Shown here: positions 20,007 through 28,877 of the stretch, in pieces
How positions within the stretch are numbered: position 1 is the first letter of the stretch
How the letters are laid out: every line of letters begins with the position of its first letter
NCBI GenBank assembly: GCA_016709305.1
Contig: JADJNA010000024.1
Coordinates: forward strand, 49,220 to 113,219
DNA from: Candidatus Villigracilis saccharophilus
GTDB taxonomy: Bacteria > Chloroflexota > Anaerolineae > Anaerolineales > Villigracilaceae
DNA: 64,000 bases
Direction of reading: 5' to 3'
Notes under the pieces: model-generated
The model's input: only the letters and a program-made list of their open reading frames with translations
Databases searched by the model: none
What the model was told of the DNA's origin: nothing
Position numbers and translations under genes: made by a program

Positions 20007-20090
20007 GATATAGATCGCCCTGGTCAGCAGGCACAAAAGAATTAACTCAAAAACCATCCTTTTTTTATCTTATCTGTGGCATATTGCATA

Positions 20091-20096
20091 TATAAT
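20091..20096 (+). promoter_or_regulatory. candidate -10 box
   Basis: A perfect TATAAT preceded by ATTGCATA, about 120 bp upstream of the metalloprotease start. No clear -35 hexamer at 17 bp. Confidence 0.35.
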
Positions 20097-20214
20097 GAAA
20101 CCTTATTTTCCATACTTGTCTCTGGGAGCCCTTGCGCGATCACTGCGCGGGTGTGTTGAATGAAAGATCGAACCAGACCGCACAAGTAATTCATATTCAA
20201 AAAAGGATAACATT

Positions 20215-23102
20215 ATGCTCATCAAACGCGCTCGAATTATTTCCATCCTGGCAGTGATCTTGATGATGATCCTGCCTTTCATGCCGGTCGCGGGCTCGGC
20301 TTCCGCTCTGCAGCAGGGTGTGCAGATTTCCTATCATCCCTTAACAGGCATGGTAAATTTTATGGGCGCGCCGTCAACCGGACGCGCCATCCACGCGGCG
20401 ACAGCCCGCGGGAAAAAATGCCACGGCAGAAGATGCCGCGCGCGCATTCCTGGCCGTGCAGGGCGGCGGACGGTACTTTGTTGACGCAAAAATAATTTTA
20501 AAGGTGTTGCGCAGAAACCAGGGCGGATAACGGCAATAACACCGTCCGTTTCAGCAGACGTGTAAGGGCATACCCGTGCTGGCGGGCGAGATGATCGTCC
20601 ACATTGGACTCGGGAAGAACGTGCTTTCAGCCATGGGGAGATCCTGCCCGGGATTGATCTGGATATCAATCCGCTGATCGATGAAGCCTCGGCCGTGCAA
20701 TCTGCTCTGGCAGTGACGGCCAGGGAGAACGGAGTCAGCGTGGATGCTTTGCAGGCCAGCACTCCCGAGTTATGGATCTACAACCCGGCGTTGCTGACCC
20801 CTTACGCTGGTCAGACCGTTCTCGGCTGGCGCATGGAAGTGACCCCCAGAACAGAATTGCTCCCGGTCCGTCAACTGGTCTTGGTGGAAGCCAAACGCGG
20901 CGGCATCGCGCTCTCCTTCAACCAGATCGATTATGCCAAGAACCGCTTAACTTATGATACTGGCGGCACAAATATTCTTCCCGGAACACTCGTATGTAAT
21001 GAATCCAACCCAACCTGCACAGGCGGATCGGCAGACGCGATCAATGCGCATGTATTCGCCGGGCAGACCTATGACGCTTACGTGAATAACCACGGGCGCG
21101 ACAGCATTGACGGGGCTGGGATGGCGCTTATCTCTACGGTCAATTACGATGATGTTTCAGGCGGGCCAACGTATCAAACGCTTTTGGAATGGCGTGCAAT
21201 GGTGTATGGCGCAGGCTTCTCGAGCGCGGATGACGTCGTGGCGCATGAATTAACGCACGGCGTGACCCAATACGAATCCAATCTATTCTATTATTACCAG
21301 TCCGGCGCGATCAACGAGTCCTTCTCGGACGTGTGGGGCGAATTCGTGGACTTGAGCAACGGCATGGGTACAGATACAGCCGCCACCCGCTGGCAAATGG
21401 GCGAGGACTTAACTGCCTTTGGCGTCATCCGCGATATGGAAGACCCCACCCTTTATGGCGACCCCGACAAGATGACCAGCGTCAACTATAGCTTTGATAC
21501 CAGTTACGCTGATAATGGCGGCGTTCATTCAAACAGCGGAATAAACAACAAGGCTGTTTTCTTAATGGTGGACGGCGGGACATTCAACGGACGCACCGTG
21601 ACGGGACTTAACATTGTCAAGGTCGCTAAATTTATTACTACGCCCAAACCAACCTGCCGAATCCAGGCTCAGATTATTTGGATTTGTATAATGCCCTGCA
21701 GTCTGCCTGCGCTGCGATCACCGGTACCTCCGGGATCACGACCGCCGATTGTCAGGAAGTGCTTGACGCGATCAACGCGGTTGAGATGAACCTCCAGCCT
21801 GTGGCGGGCTTCAACACGGAGATGGCCGCTTGCGATGTTCCTGGACAATTCCCTGTCAATCGCTTCTATGACAACTTGGAAAATGGAGCCGCCAACTGGG
21901 TCAGCGGTGCCCGACAGGCACAAACCGCTGGACCTATGATTCGCCCTACGGTCCTTTTGCGCACTCAGGGAATCACTTCCCTTTTGGCGACGATTTCCCT
22001 GCTGCCGCTACAGACAGCTACGTGCGCATGGCGAACAGCATTACAGTGCCAACGAATGGGAAACTCCTCTTTCATCATGCCTATGATTTCGAACGTCTCT
22101 TTGATGGCGGGGTGCTTGAATACAGCACCAACTCAGGCGGCGCCTGGACGGATGCCGGTTCCTTGATGGAAGGTAATGGCTATGACAACTCCCTTTGCGG
22201 GCACCAATCCGTTTGGAGTGCGACAGGCATTTACCGGCCCCAGCCACGGTTATATTTCCACGCGTGTTAACCTCAGTTCTCTGGCCGGACAAAACGTCAT
22301 GTTCCGCTTCCGCATGGGGCTGGATGACTTTCCCAACAGCTATATCTGGGGCTGGTGGATCGATGATGTGCAGATCTATCAGTGTGCTTCACCCCTTGCA
22401 AATGGCGGCGATACGACCGGGGTCTTCCGCCCGAGCAACGGGCTTTTGTACCTGAAGAATCAAAACACCTCAGGCTTTGCCGACATCGCGATCAATTACG
22501 GCCTCGCGGGAGATTATCCTGTGGCTGGCGACTGGGACGGCAGTGGAACGGACACCATCGGCATTTACCGCAACGGCTCCTTCTACCTGCGCAACTCCAA
22601 CACAGTTGGCTTTGCCGATCTGGTTATCGCTTTCGGGCTTCCCGGTGATCAGCCGGTGGTCGGGGATTGGAACGGAGACGGCATTGACACCATCGGTATC
22701 TATAGACCCTCGACTGGACAATTCCAATTACGGAATCTCAACACGAGCGGGCCGGCAGATATGATTTTTTATCTTGGAAATGTGGGCGATGTGGGCATAG
22801 CAGGCGATTGGAACGGAGACGGCTCTGACACCACCGGCGTCTTCCGCCCGAGCAATGGCGTGATCTTCCTGAAGAATGCCAACACAACAGGTTTCGCCGA
22901 TGTGGCGCTGAATTATGGACTGGCGGGCGACCTGCCCGTCACCGGCGACTGGAACAACGACGGCATAGATACCATCGGTGTCTATCGCAACGCCCAGTTC
23001 TACCTGCGCAACAGCAACACGATCGGCTTTGCGGATATCAACTTTGCGCTGGGCAACCCTGGTGACATGCCGATCGCAGGCAATTGGGATGGGCTGCCGT
23101 AA
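20215..23102 (+). pseudogene. secreted M4 (thermolysin-like) metalloprotease with C-terminal FG-GAP-like repeats, multiply frameshifted
   Basis: Signal peptide SILAVILMMILPFMPVAGSASA, then an FTP/propeptide region broken by frameshifts (20400-20690), then a well-kept catalytic domain. Catalytic text is VVAHELTHGVTQYES (HExxH), AINESFSDVWGEF (third Zn ligand Glu) and NGGVHSNSGINNKA (the transition-state His), all as in thermolysin. After the protease come DCQEVLDAINAVE, a jelly-roll-like domain (GWWIDDVQIY) split over three frames, and the same repeat module as the two preceding secreted proteins. At least six frame changes are needed. The catalytic residues are all intact, so assembly indels are suspected. 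Extracellular protein degradation is the likely role. Confidence 0.78.
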
Positions 23103-23220
23103 TCTGGCCTGCTCATGACTTTATTGGTAATTAAAAATTCGTCCCGAAGTTGCTGCCGTGCGCTTAAATAACTCGAAATAAACCTTCGGGTCGGTGCATG
23201 TCTCATAACCAATAACAAAT

Positions 23221-23256
23221 ATGGCTATGCTCCGTCAAGAGCGTAGCCATATTCTT
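23221..23256 (+). terminator. probable intrinsic terminator
   Basis: ATGGCTATGCTC (23221-23232) pairs with GAGCGTAGCCAT (23239-23250) with one mismatch, followed by ATTCTTTC. It is a sibling of the hairpin at 12399-12426. Confidence 0.65.
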
Positions 23257-23265
23257 TCTATCGGA

Positions 23266-23323
23266 CATCTGTCATTGCGAATCACCGCCCGCCAGGGCAA
23301 CTGGGGATTCGCAATGACAGATG
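23266..23323. repeat. perfect 18-bp inverted repeat, TGTCATTGCGAATC family
   Basis: CATCTGTCATTGCGAATC (23266-23283) and its exact complement (23306-23323) flank 22 bases. This is the TGTCATTGCGA-type dispersed palindromic element. It lies between two genes that converge on it and may be a REP- or MITE-like relic. Confidence 0.75.
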
Positions 23324-23379
23324 ATGATTTTACTCGTCCTGGTACGGTGGGGAATCCGTGTTTTATGTACGCATGCTTT

Positions 23380-24354
23380 TTAACGGCTGCTGCTTCTGAG
23401 ATCAAGCCAGCTTAACTCGCCCGTTGTCAGCTGGAGCTTGCTCGCTTCCACATTTTCTTTAAATTTCTTAATGCTGCTTGAACCAACTTCGGCAAAGATA
23501 TTCATGCGCTGGTTCATTACATAAGCCAGCGCGATCTGTGCCGCGCTGAGGCCCTTCTCAATTCCCAATAGGTCAGCCCGCTCGAGTCGTAGGAAATTTG
23601 CTTCGTTCGCATAGGTCTGCACGCAGACACGATCCCATTCCCGTTCGCCAAATGTGTGCAAGTTGTCGCGGCGGAATCGTCCGGAGAAAAATCCACTGGC
23701 CAACGGCGACCAGGCCAGGAGTGGCATTTGAGTTTGTTCATACCAGACGCGTGCATCACTCCCGTCCGTTCCGCTGAGGCTGAGGCAGAGCGGCCACGGC
23801 TCACCGAGCGACTCTGCCAGGCTGAATTGAGGGCTGCTGGCCGAGAAAGTTCCCAGCCCATTTGCGCGGGCAATGTCGTTGGCTAATCTGATCCGTTCGT
23901 GCGACCAGTTGGATGCGCCAAATGAATTTATGCGCCCGGCCTGTTGATGTTCATTCAAAACCTGCATGATCGACGCGCAGGATACAGCGGGGTCGTCACG
24001 GTGGAGCAGGTACAGATCGATATGGTCAGTTCTCAGGCGGGCGAGCGAATCAAATAGATCAGAAGTGATATCAAAAGAGGTCAGACGGCGGCGGTCTTCA
24101 GAATGGGCCGCGCCTTTGGTGATGATAACGACCTGCTCACGAATGCCGCGGGTCTGCATCCATTTCCCGATGATACGTTCACTGTTCCCGCCGCTGTAAA
24201 CGTGGGCTGTGTCGATCGTGTTCCCGCCCAGCTCGAAAACCTGATCCAATAAGGCAAAACTTTCCGACTCGTTCAGGCTGCTGCCGATCATCGTCGAACC
24301 TTGTATCACGCGCGCGACAGGTTTGTTTACCCCGTGAATAGTTCCGTAGATCAT
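23380..24354 (-). CDS. aldo/keto reductase family oxidoreductase
   Basis: A 324-residue NAD(P)H-dependent TIM-barrel reductase. The catalytic tetrad text is visible: NTIDTAHVYSGGNSE (Asp and Tyr), VIITKGA (Lys) and DLYLLHRDDP (His). A cofactor-loop GSSSIKKFKENVEA lies near the C-terminus. Length is normal. The substrate is not deducible. It stands alone on the minus strand; the next minus-strand gene upstream is a broken membrane protein. Confidence 0.88.
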   Translation of the reverse strand: MIYGTIHGVNKPVARVIQGSTMIGSSLNESESFALLDQVFELGGNTIDTAHVYSGGNSERIIGKWMQTRGIREQVVIITKGAAHSEDRRRLTSFDITSDLFDSLARLRTDHIDLYLLHRDDPAVSCASIMQVLNEHQQAGRINSFGASNWSHERIRLANDIARANGLGTFSASSPQFSLAESLGEPWPLCLSLSGTDGSDARVWYEQTQMPLLAWSPLASGFFSGRFRRDNLHTFGEREWDRVCVQTYANEANFLRLERADLLGIEKGLSAAQIALAYVMNQRMNIFAEVGSSSIKKFKENVEASKLQLTTGELSWLDLRSSSR

Positions 24355-24447
24355 AGCGCCTCCAAGTGGGTGAATGGGTCGTCATACCTGATCAAACGAT
24401 CTTTCACTTTTTCAAGATCTCCTGCACGCTCCAAAAATCAAAAACCC

Positions 24448-24807
24448 TCAAAATACCAGTGTATCGAAGAATGCCGCTGACGCTGTTCCAATGCCATACA
24501 TGAAATAATCAAGCGGGTCGAAGGTGGCTCCTAAAAGCGGTATGCCCGCATCCTGGCAGGTCTCTGCGAATGCAGGGAGCTGGAACGCGACCAATAATTT
24601 TATCTCCCAGCGCCTGAAGACAGGCATTTGCACTCAGCCACGCATAATAAAAATACGCCCCAAAGGGCATCGCAATATCGGAAAAGTATCCAGAATATAA
24701 GTTGAATTATTCTTCCTGCAGTAAACTTCCGATCGGCAAAACAAGAATCGCCGGGATGAATAGCATGATGAAAAAAAAACAATCGCCCGGCGTTTTATTC
24801 CGCTCAT
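24448..24807 (-). pseudogene. small membrane protein, broken by several frameshifts
   Basis: From the ATG at 24807 the fragments MSGIKRRAIVFFFIMLFIPAI, then FSDIAMPFGAYFYYAWLSAN, then IPLLGATFDPLDYFMYGIGT and a final TAS AAFFDTLVF can be joined across at least three frame changes. The result is an approximately 120-residue protein with several hydrophobic segments. It is reminiscent of DUF2809/VanZ-like small membrane proteins, but I cannot assign it. The first break lies in a run of nine A (plus strand, 24771-24779). Confidence 0.45.
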
Positions 24808-24864
24808 GATGACATTTAATCAAAAAAGCATGACAAGGTAAAACTTTGCATGCTTTTTAAAAAT

Positions 24865-25617
24865 TCATTCTTTGATCTTTACGAAAAAACCACCACTATC
24901 TTTTTCGTGAATTTCAAATTGATCCTTGAACTTCATCATCATTTTAGAAAGCTGTTTGTGGCCATAGGTGCGCGGATCAAAACCGGGGTCTAGTTGATAA
25001 AGCGCGTTGCCCATGTTCGCAAGTGACGCCCATCCATCCTGTTGGACAGCCATTTCAAATGCCTGGGTGAGCAAAGGCACGGGATCAACTTCCTCTTTTT
25101 CGTCCTTGATCTTTTTTGTGCCGTCTTTTGGCTTGCGCGGCTGGACGGCTGCCTTTTTTTCTGTGACCAGATTCTCGGTGTAAACGAATACATCGCAGGC
25201 GTTGACAAAGGGCTTGGGGGTTTTCTTTTCGCCAATGCCCATCACAAAGATGCCGGTCTCTCGTATGCGGGTAGCCAATCTGGTGTAATCGCTGTCCGAA
25301 GAAACAAGACAAAAGCCGTCAACGACTCTGGCGTGCAGAATGTCCATAGCGTCAATGATCATGGCGCTGTCGGTGGCATTCTTGCCGATCGTGTAACGGA
25401 ATTGTTGAATGGGTTGGAAGGCGTGAAAGTTCAAGGTGTCCTTCCATGAATTCATGCTGGCGGTTGTCCAGTCGCCGTAGATACGGCGGACGGTGACCTG
25501 CCCGTAGCGTCCCGATTCCACCAGCATCTGGGCAAGCAGGCCTGCCTGGGCGTTGTCGCCATCAATGAGCATGGCGATCTTGTTGCGTGCGAGAGATTTC
25601 ATCTGTTCATCTGTCAT
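24865..25617 (-). CDS. NYN-domain ribonuclease-like protein with C-terminal LOTUS/OST-HTH domain
   Basis: 250 residues. The N-terminal 150 residues are a PIN-like NYN domain: IAMLIDGDNAQ with the first acidic residues, GKNATDSAMIIDAMD with the central Asp, and FCLVSSDSDYTRLATRIRE. A Lys/Pro-rich linker follows (PRKPKDGTKKIKDEKEE). A C-terminal 70-residue winged helix of LOTUS/OST-HTH type (TYGHKQLSKMMMKF) completes it. Such proteins are predicted RNA-binding Mg-dependent ribonucleases (LabA/Limkain-like). It is monocistronic, and its cellular target is unknown. Confidence 0.85.
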   Translation of the reverse strand: MTDEQMKSLARNKIAMLIDGDNAQAGLLAQMLVESGRYGQVTVRRIYGDWTTASMNSWKDTLNFHAFQPIQQFRYTIGKNATDSAMIIDAMDILHARVVDGFCLVSSDSDYTRLATRIRETGIFVMGIGEKKTPKPFVNACDVFVYTENLVTEKKAAVQPRKPKDGTKKIKDEKEEVDPVPLLTQAFEMAVQQDGWASLANMGNALYQLDPGFDPRTYGHKQLSKMMMKFKDQFEIHEKDSGGFFVKIKE

Positions 25618-25749
25618 GATGTTTATTATACCTTTAGCGCCCCGCGGTTTTGAATTATTATCTCGAACAATTGGGCGGGTTGAATGGAATCGAGTATACT
25701 CCCGTTGCGCAAATTATTTTCGAAAAATTATTTCAGGAGAAACCCTTTC

Positions 25750-25902
25750 ATGGATACCGATCCCGTCTGCAAAATGGAAGTTGATCCCGCCATCGCCCAG
25801 TGGAAATCCGAATACAACGGCAGGACATATTATTTTTGTTCCCCTGGCTGTAAGATCTCGTTCGAAAAGGAACCGGAAAAATACGCCGTTCAAGAGATTT
25901 GA
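25750..25902 (+). CDS. YHS-domain metal-binding protein
   Basis: A 50-residue protein consisting of one YHS domain: DPVCKMEVD at the N-terminus and YYFCSPGCKISFEKEPEKY, giving three conserved cysteines for metal binding. The ATG at 25750 has AGGAGAAACCCT upstream. YHS domains occur in heavy-metal ATPases and alone. The role is probably metal sensing or trafficking. Transcription is ended by the hairpin at 25978-26015. Confidence 0.85.
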   Translation: MDTDPVCKMEVDPAIAQWKSEYNGRTYYFCSPGCKISFEKEPEKYAVQEI

Positions 25903-25977
25903 TATTTTGGTCAGTCTTTAATTTATAGACGAAGGGGAACTTTTTTGATTCTCTCCTTACCCTCACTTGTTGCATGA

Positions 25978-26015
25978 AACGAAAAGGCAGTGTATTTTCT
26001 CACTGCCTTTTCGTT
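25978..26015. terminator. bidirectional intrinsic terminator
   Basis: AACGAAAAGGCAGTG pairs perfectly with CACTGCCTTTTCGTT around an eight-base loop. T-rich tails on both strands serve the convergent YHS and lipoprotein genes. Confidence 0.85.
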
Positions 26016-26021
26016 ATGGGG

Positions 26022-26711
26022 TCAGGGTTGAATTGGTTTTATGATCCCAACATCCGAGGGCGCGCCGCCGAACAGGCCGATATCCGTGCAGGAAGGTTTA
26101 TCTGCGCGTAATAGTAAGACGTCATTGGATGTCGTGTCCACCTGAATGAGCGTGTTCTGCTTATAGGCCGAGTCAACGGTTAATTTTAGCGTCACCTGGT
26201 TTTGAGCCGGCAGATTCTCAACGCATACCTGCTTATCGGGATGTTCGCGATCCTCATCAATTGCGCGAAGTAACGAGCAGGTATTCGGGAGATCAATTGT
26301 GCCGTTATTTTTTACGGTAATGTAGGCATTGGTCACTTCTCCCATACCGTGAGTTATGTCTATGCTTGTGTTGCAGCCAAGTATGTCCACTTTAACGGAT
26401 AGCAGCGGCGCGGGAGTTGATGTGTCGGATGCGGTGATAGACGGCGCGGGCGAAAATGTCAGCGATGGGGTCTCTGTTTCTGAAGGAGTGGCTGTGAGTG
26501 GGGTGGTGACGGAAGAATCTGGCATGGGCGATTCTGTAATGGTCGTTGGAAAAACAGGCGGCAGCAGAATTAATGGCGTGGCAGTGACCACGCCTGGCGT
26601 ACGAGTGGGAATCGGCGTCCACACGGGGAATGGCTGCGGCGGTGCCCCCCATGTATCACAGGCTGAAATTAAAATTGCGCACACAAGCAAAGTGAATAAA
26701 ACCTTCTTCAT
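26022..26711 (-). CDS. lipoprotein with Thr/Pro/Ser-rich linker and CARDB-like domain
   Basis: 229 residues. The signal ends in a lipobox (LVCAILISAC), so Cys is lipidated and the protein is membrane-tethered outside the cell. Residues 25-95 are a TPTPT/TSTPS linker. The last 130 residues form a beta-rich domain (AYITVKNNGTIDLPNTC, QNQVTLKLTVD) similar to CARDB/APHP adhesion domains. A short region of four cysteines may form disulfides. Function unknown. Confidence 0.75.
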   Translation of the reverse strand: MKKVLFTLLVCAILISACDTWGAPPQPFPVWTPIPTRTPGVVTATPLILLPPVFPTTITESPMPDSSVTTPLTATPSETETPSLTFSPAPSITASDTSTPAPLLSVKVDILGCNTSIDITHGMGEVTNAYITVKNNGTIDLPNTCSLLRAIDEDREHPDKQVCVENLPAQNQVTLKLTVDSAYKQNTLIQVDTTSNDVLLLRADKPSCTDIGLFGGAPSDVGIIKPIQP

Positions 26712-26760
26712 AAGGTTATTATACCTTCCCGTTCCATGGATGCTTGTTTGCCTTTATTGA

Positions 26761-27027
26761 TTAAGTCTTTGAGGTTTTTTCCTGCAATTCTTTCCAGCCC
26801 GGTTCGATCAGGATCGAACCATCTGGAAAGATGATGGTCGGCACGCTTCGGTATCCATTGTTCACATTCATGACAAATTCAGTTGCCTGTTCGTTTCCTT
26901 CAAGTCCAACCCGCAGGTACTCAATATGATTGGCTTCAAAGAAGGCCTTTGCGCGATGGCAGTCAGAACAGTATTCGGTCGCATACATCACGATCTGTGA
27001 TGGGGTGCGGGTGTAGAGATCGGTCAA
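26761..27027 (-). CDS. glutaredoxin/thioredoxin-like protein
   Basis: About 88 residues of glutaredoxin fold. Redox motif CSDC sits in MYATEYCSDCHRAKAFF, the cis-Pro in RSVPTIIFPDGS. The frame is open from 27042, but GGAGGAATATATC then TTG sets the start at 27027, giving LTDLYTRTPSQ as the N-terminus. Such mycoredoxin-like proteins reduce mixed disulfides in the cytosol. It is separate from the downstream lipoprotein by about 50 bases and may be cotranscribed with it. Confidence 0.8.
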   Translation of the reverse strand: MTDLYTRTPSQIVMYATEYCSDCHRAKAFFEANHIEYLRVGLEGNEQATEFVMNVNNGYRSVPTIIFPDGSILIEPGWKELQEKTSKT

Positions 27028-27056
27028 GATATATTCCTCCAATTGCGGGGTTGTGA

Positions 27057-27493
27057 TTGGCTGTGAGTTTTAGAAATTTACGGTGTCGTAAAACAGTTGG
27101 CTTGATACCGCCTGTGCCACGTCAATTACTGATATTCAAGCTTTTCTCAAATTATGTTTTAAAGCGTTGGCAGTATTTTACCCCTTCTTTTTGCCCGCAC
27201 AGGATTTGTGGACAGGTGGAAATGGCGCGTTCCGCAGATGCATTTACCTATTGCGCGCTCGAATTGCGTTGACGAGTTGATAGTCACGCCCAGGCTTAAT
27301 AAATCGCCGGACCCGTTTTCAACTGTAAAGAGTTGTATCCACTGTATTTTTTCACGATGCAATTCGGACTTTGAGGTAATTTTTGCGTTATAATCGTTTG
27401 AAAAATTATATCTAATGATCGTAATTCCCATAAAATCATTTATGCAAATAATAATATTTTCATTTCGTGCAACAGAATAAGGAAGGATGCAAA
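27057..27493 (+). promoter_or_regulatory. intergenic region upstream of the pel-like locus, with a candidate -10 box
   Basis: 437 bp without a supported gene. A perfect TATAAT at 27389-27394 lies 100 bp before the TTG start at 27494. No clean -35 at 17 bp is seen, which would suit an activator-dependent promoter. No TTAACA-type Pho box is present. GGAAGG at 27481-27486 is the ribosome-binding site for the first gene. Confidence 0.4.
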
Positions 27494-28789
27494 TTGAACA
27501 TACTTATCACCGGAGATATCTCATCTTTAGCACTGCCAATCGCGAAAGAGTTTGCAAAAGAAAGAAATAAGATTGTGTTAGCAGGTGAGAATACTGAAAG
27601 TTTTATTGTTGGCACCAAAAACATTGTCGTGCACCCAATCAATCCAGCGAAGCGTTTGTTCAAAGACGCGATGACGGCATATAAATTTGATGTCGTGATC
27701 TTCATTGCTACTCGGGAAGAGCAAATAAAAGAGAACGGGGAGTTTGATTCCGGTACTCAGCTCGATGCGCTTCGTAATGTTTTGGAGCTTGGCAAGACTG
27801 GAAAGGCCAGACGATTCTTTTATATCTCATCGACCGAAGTATATGGGGATATGAATGATGCTTTAGAATCTGTCAACCCCATCCCGGTTACGATAAACGG
27901 TCATACGCTATTAACAGGCGAAGGGTTTTGTAATTATTACCGGGATGAGTTTGGATTAAATGTAAATATTATCAGGATTCCCTTCGCTTATGGCATTGGA
28001 GAAAATTCGGGATTTCTATACAGGCTGGTTCAGGAAAGCAAGAAGCAAGAAACGGTTGTGATTCCCGGCAGCCATGATAGATCATGGGGGTTCTTACACG
28101 TCGCAGACCTTGCGGACTTTTTGAAGATCGCAATTGCCGAAGAGTATTCGGCAACCATTTCGGCTATTAATCTTTCTTCAGGTGACCCTGTTGCTGGTAC
28201 GGAGCTTGCCGGGCAGTTGGGAAAATATTTCCATAACGTCACTTATGATTTTGATGATGGGCTCAAGTTGTTTACCAGATCCGCCTCAACGTCTATTGCA
28301 AAGGATAAGTTTGGATGGCTAGCCCAATATGACATCCGGGTTGATTTGGATGCGTATCAGGATTCGATTGAAGCAGTCGCCGGGCAGAAGCACTCAAGAT
28401 TTCAGCTTTTTGCCAAAGGGTTGTCTGGTTTTTCGGGTTTACTAAGATGGATCGAGCTTCTGTTAGGAGCAGTATTAACCCAATTCCTAACTCAGCTGAC
28501 TGGTACCTTGATCCAGTATAAATACGTTGATTTCCGCTTGCTATTCGTGGTTGTGATGGGCTCTATTTACGGCATTCAATTCGGTTTATGGGCGTCGCTT
28601 TTGGTGACCATTTCATTGTTCTATACCTGGTATCAGTTGGGGATCGAATGGAGTCTTATATTCTATAATGTCGGCAACTGGTTCCCCATCGCCTTGTATT
28701 TTGCCACAGGTATAATTGTCGGTTTTAACCGGGATCGAAACGAATCGTTAATCGAAAATAAGGACAAGCAAATTAAAACTCATTTATGA
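27494..28789 (+). CDS. pelD: SDR/epimerase-like domain fused to PelD-type membrane domain (N-terminal part of an SDR-PelD protein)
   Basis: Residues 1-300 are an extended short-chain dehydrogenase/UDP-sugar epimerase fold (NILITGDISSLALPIAKEF, FFYISSTEVYG, RIPFAYGIGENSGF). The glycine motif is degraded, and HTLLTGE stands where the catalytic YxxxK should be, so it is probably non-catalytic. Residues 315-430 hold four transmembrane helices (YVDFRLLFVVVMGSIYG, LWASLLVTISLFYTW, FPIALYFATGIIVGF) like the membrane part of PelD. The frame then stops at 28789, but the PelD coiled-coil and GAF domains continue in other frames. The TTG start at 27494 is chosen for GGAAGG seven bases upstream. First gene of the locus. 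Confidence 0.75.
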   Translation: MNILITGDISSLALPIAKEFAKERNKIVLAGENTESFIVGTKNIVVHPINPAKRLFKDAMTAYKFDVVIFIATREEQIKENGEFDSGTQLDALRNVLELGKTGKARRFFYISSTEVYGDMNDALESVNPIPVTINGHTLLTGEGFCNYYRDEFGLNVNIIRIPFAYGIGENSGFLYRLVQESKKQETVVIPGSHDRSWGFLHVADLADFLKIAIAEEYSATISAINLSSGDPVAGTELAGQLGKYFHNVTYDFDDGLKLFTRSASTSIAKDKFGWLAQYDIRVDLDAYQDSIEAVAGQKHSRFQLFAKGLSGFSGLLRWIELLLGAVLTQFLTQLTGTLIQYKYVDFRLLFVVVMGSIYGIQFGLWASLLVTISLFYTWYQLGIEWSLIFYNVGNWFPIALYFATGIIVGFNRDRNESLIENKDKQIKTHL

Positions 28790-28877
28790 TAAATATGAGT
28801 TCCTGTACCAAGTTTTACTGAGATTTCCAAGTTGAAGGATGAGTTCCGCGACCAGGTGATCGGATTTAGGGACAGTT

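Noticed and set aside
27159..27431. 90-codon minus-strand frame upstream of the pel-like locus
   Set aside because: No ribosome site, no family, and it covers the probable promoter.
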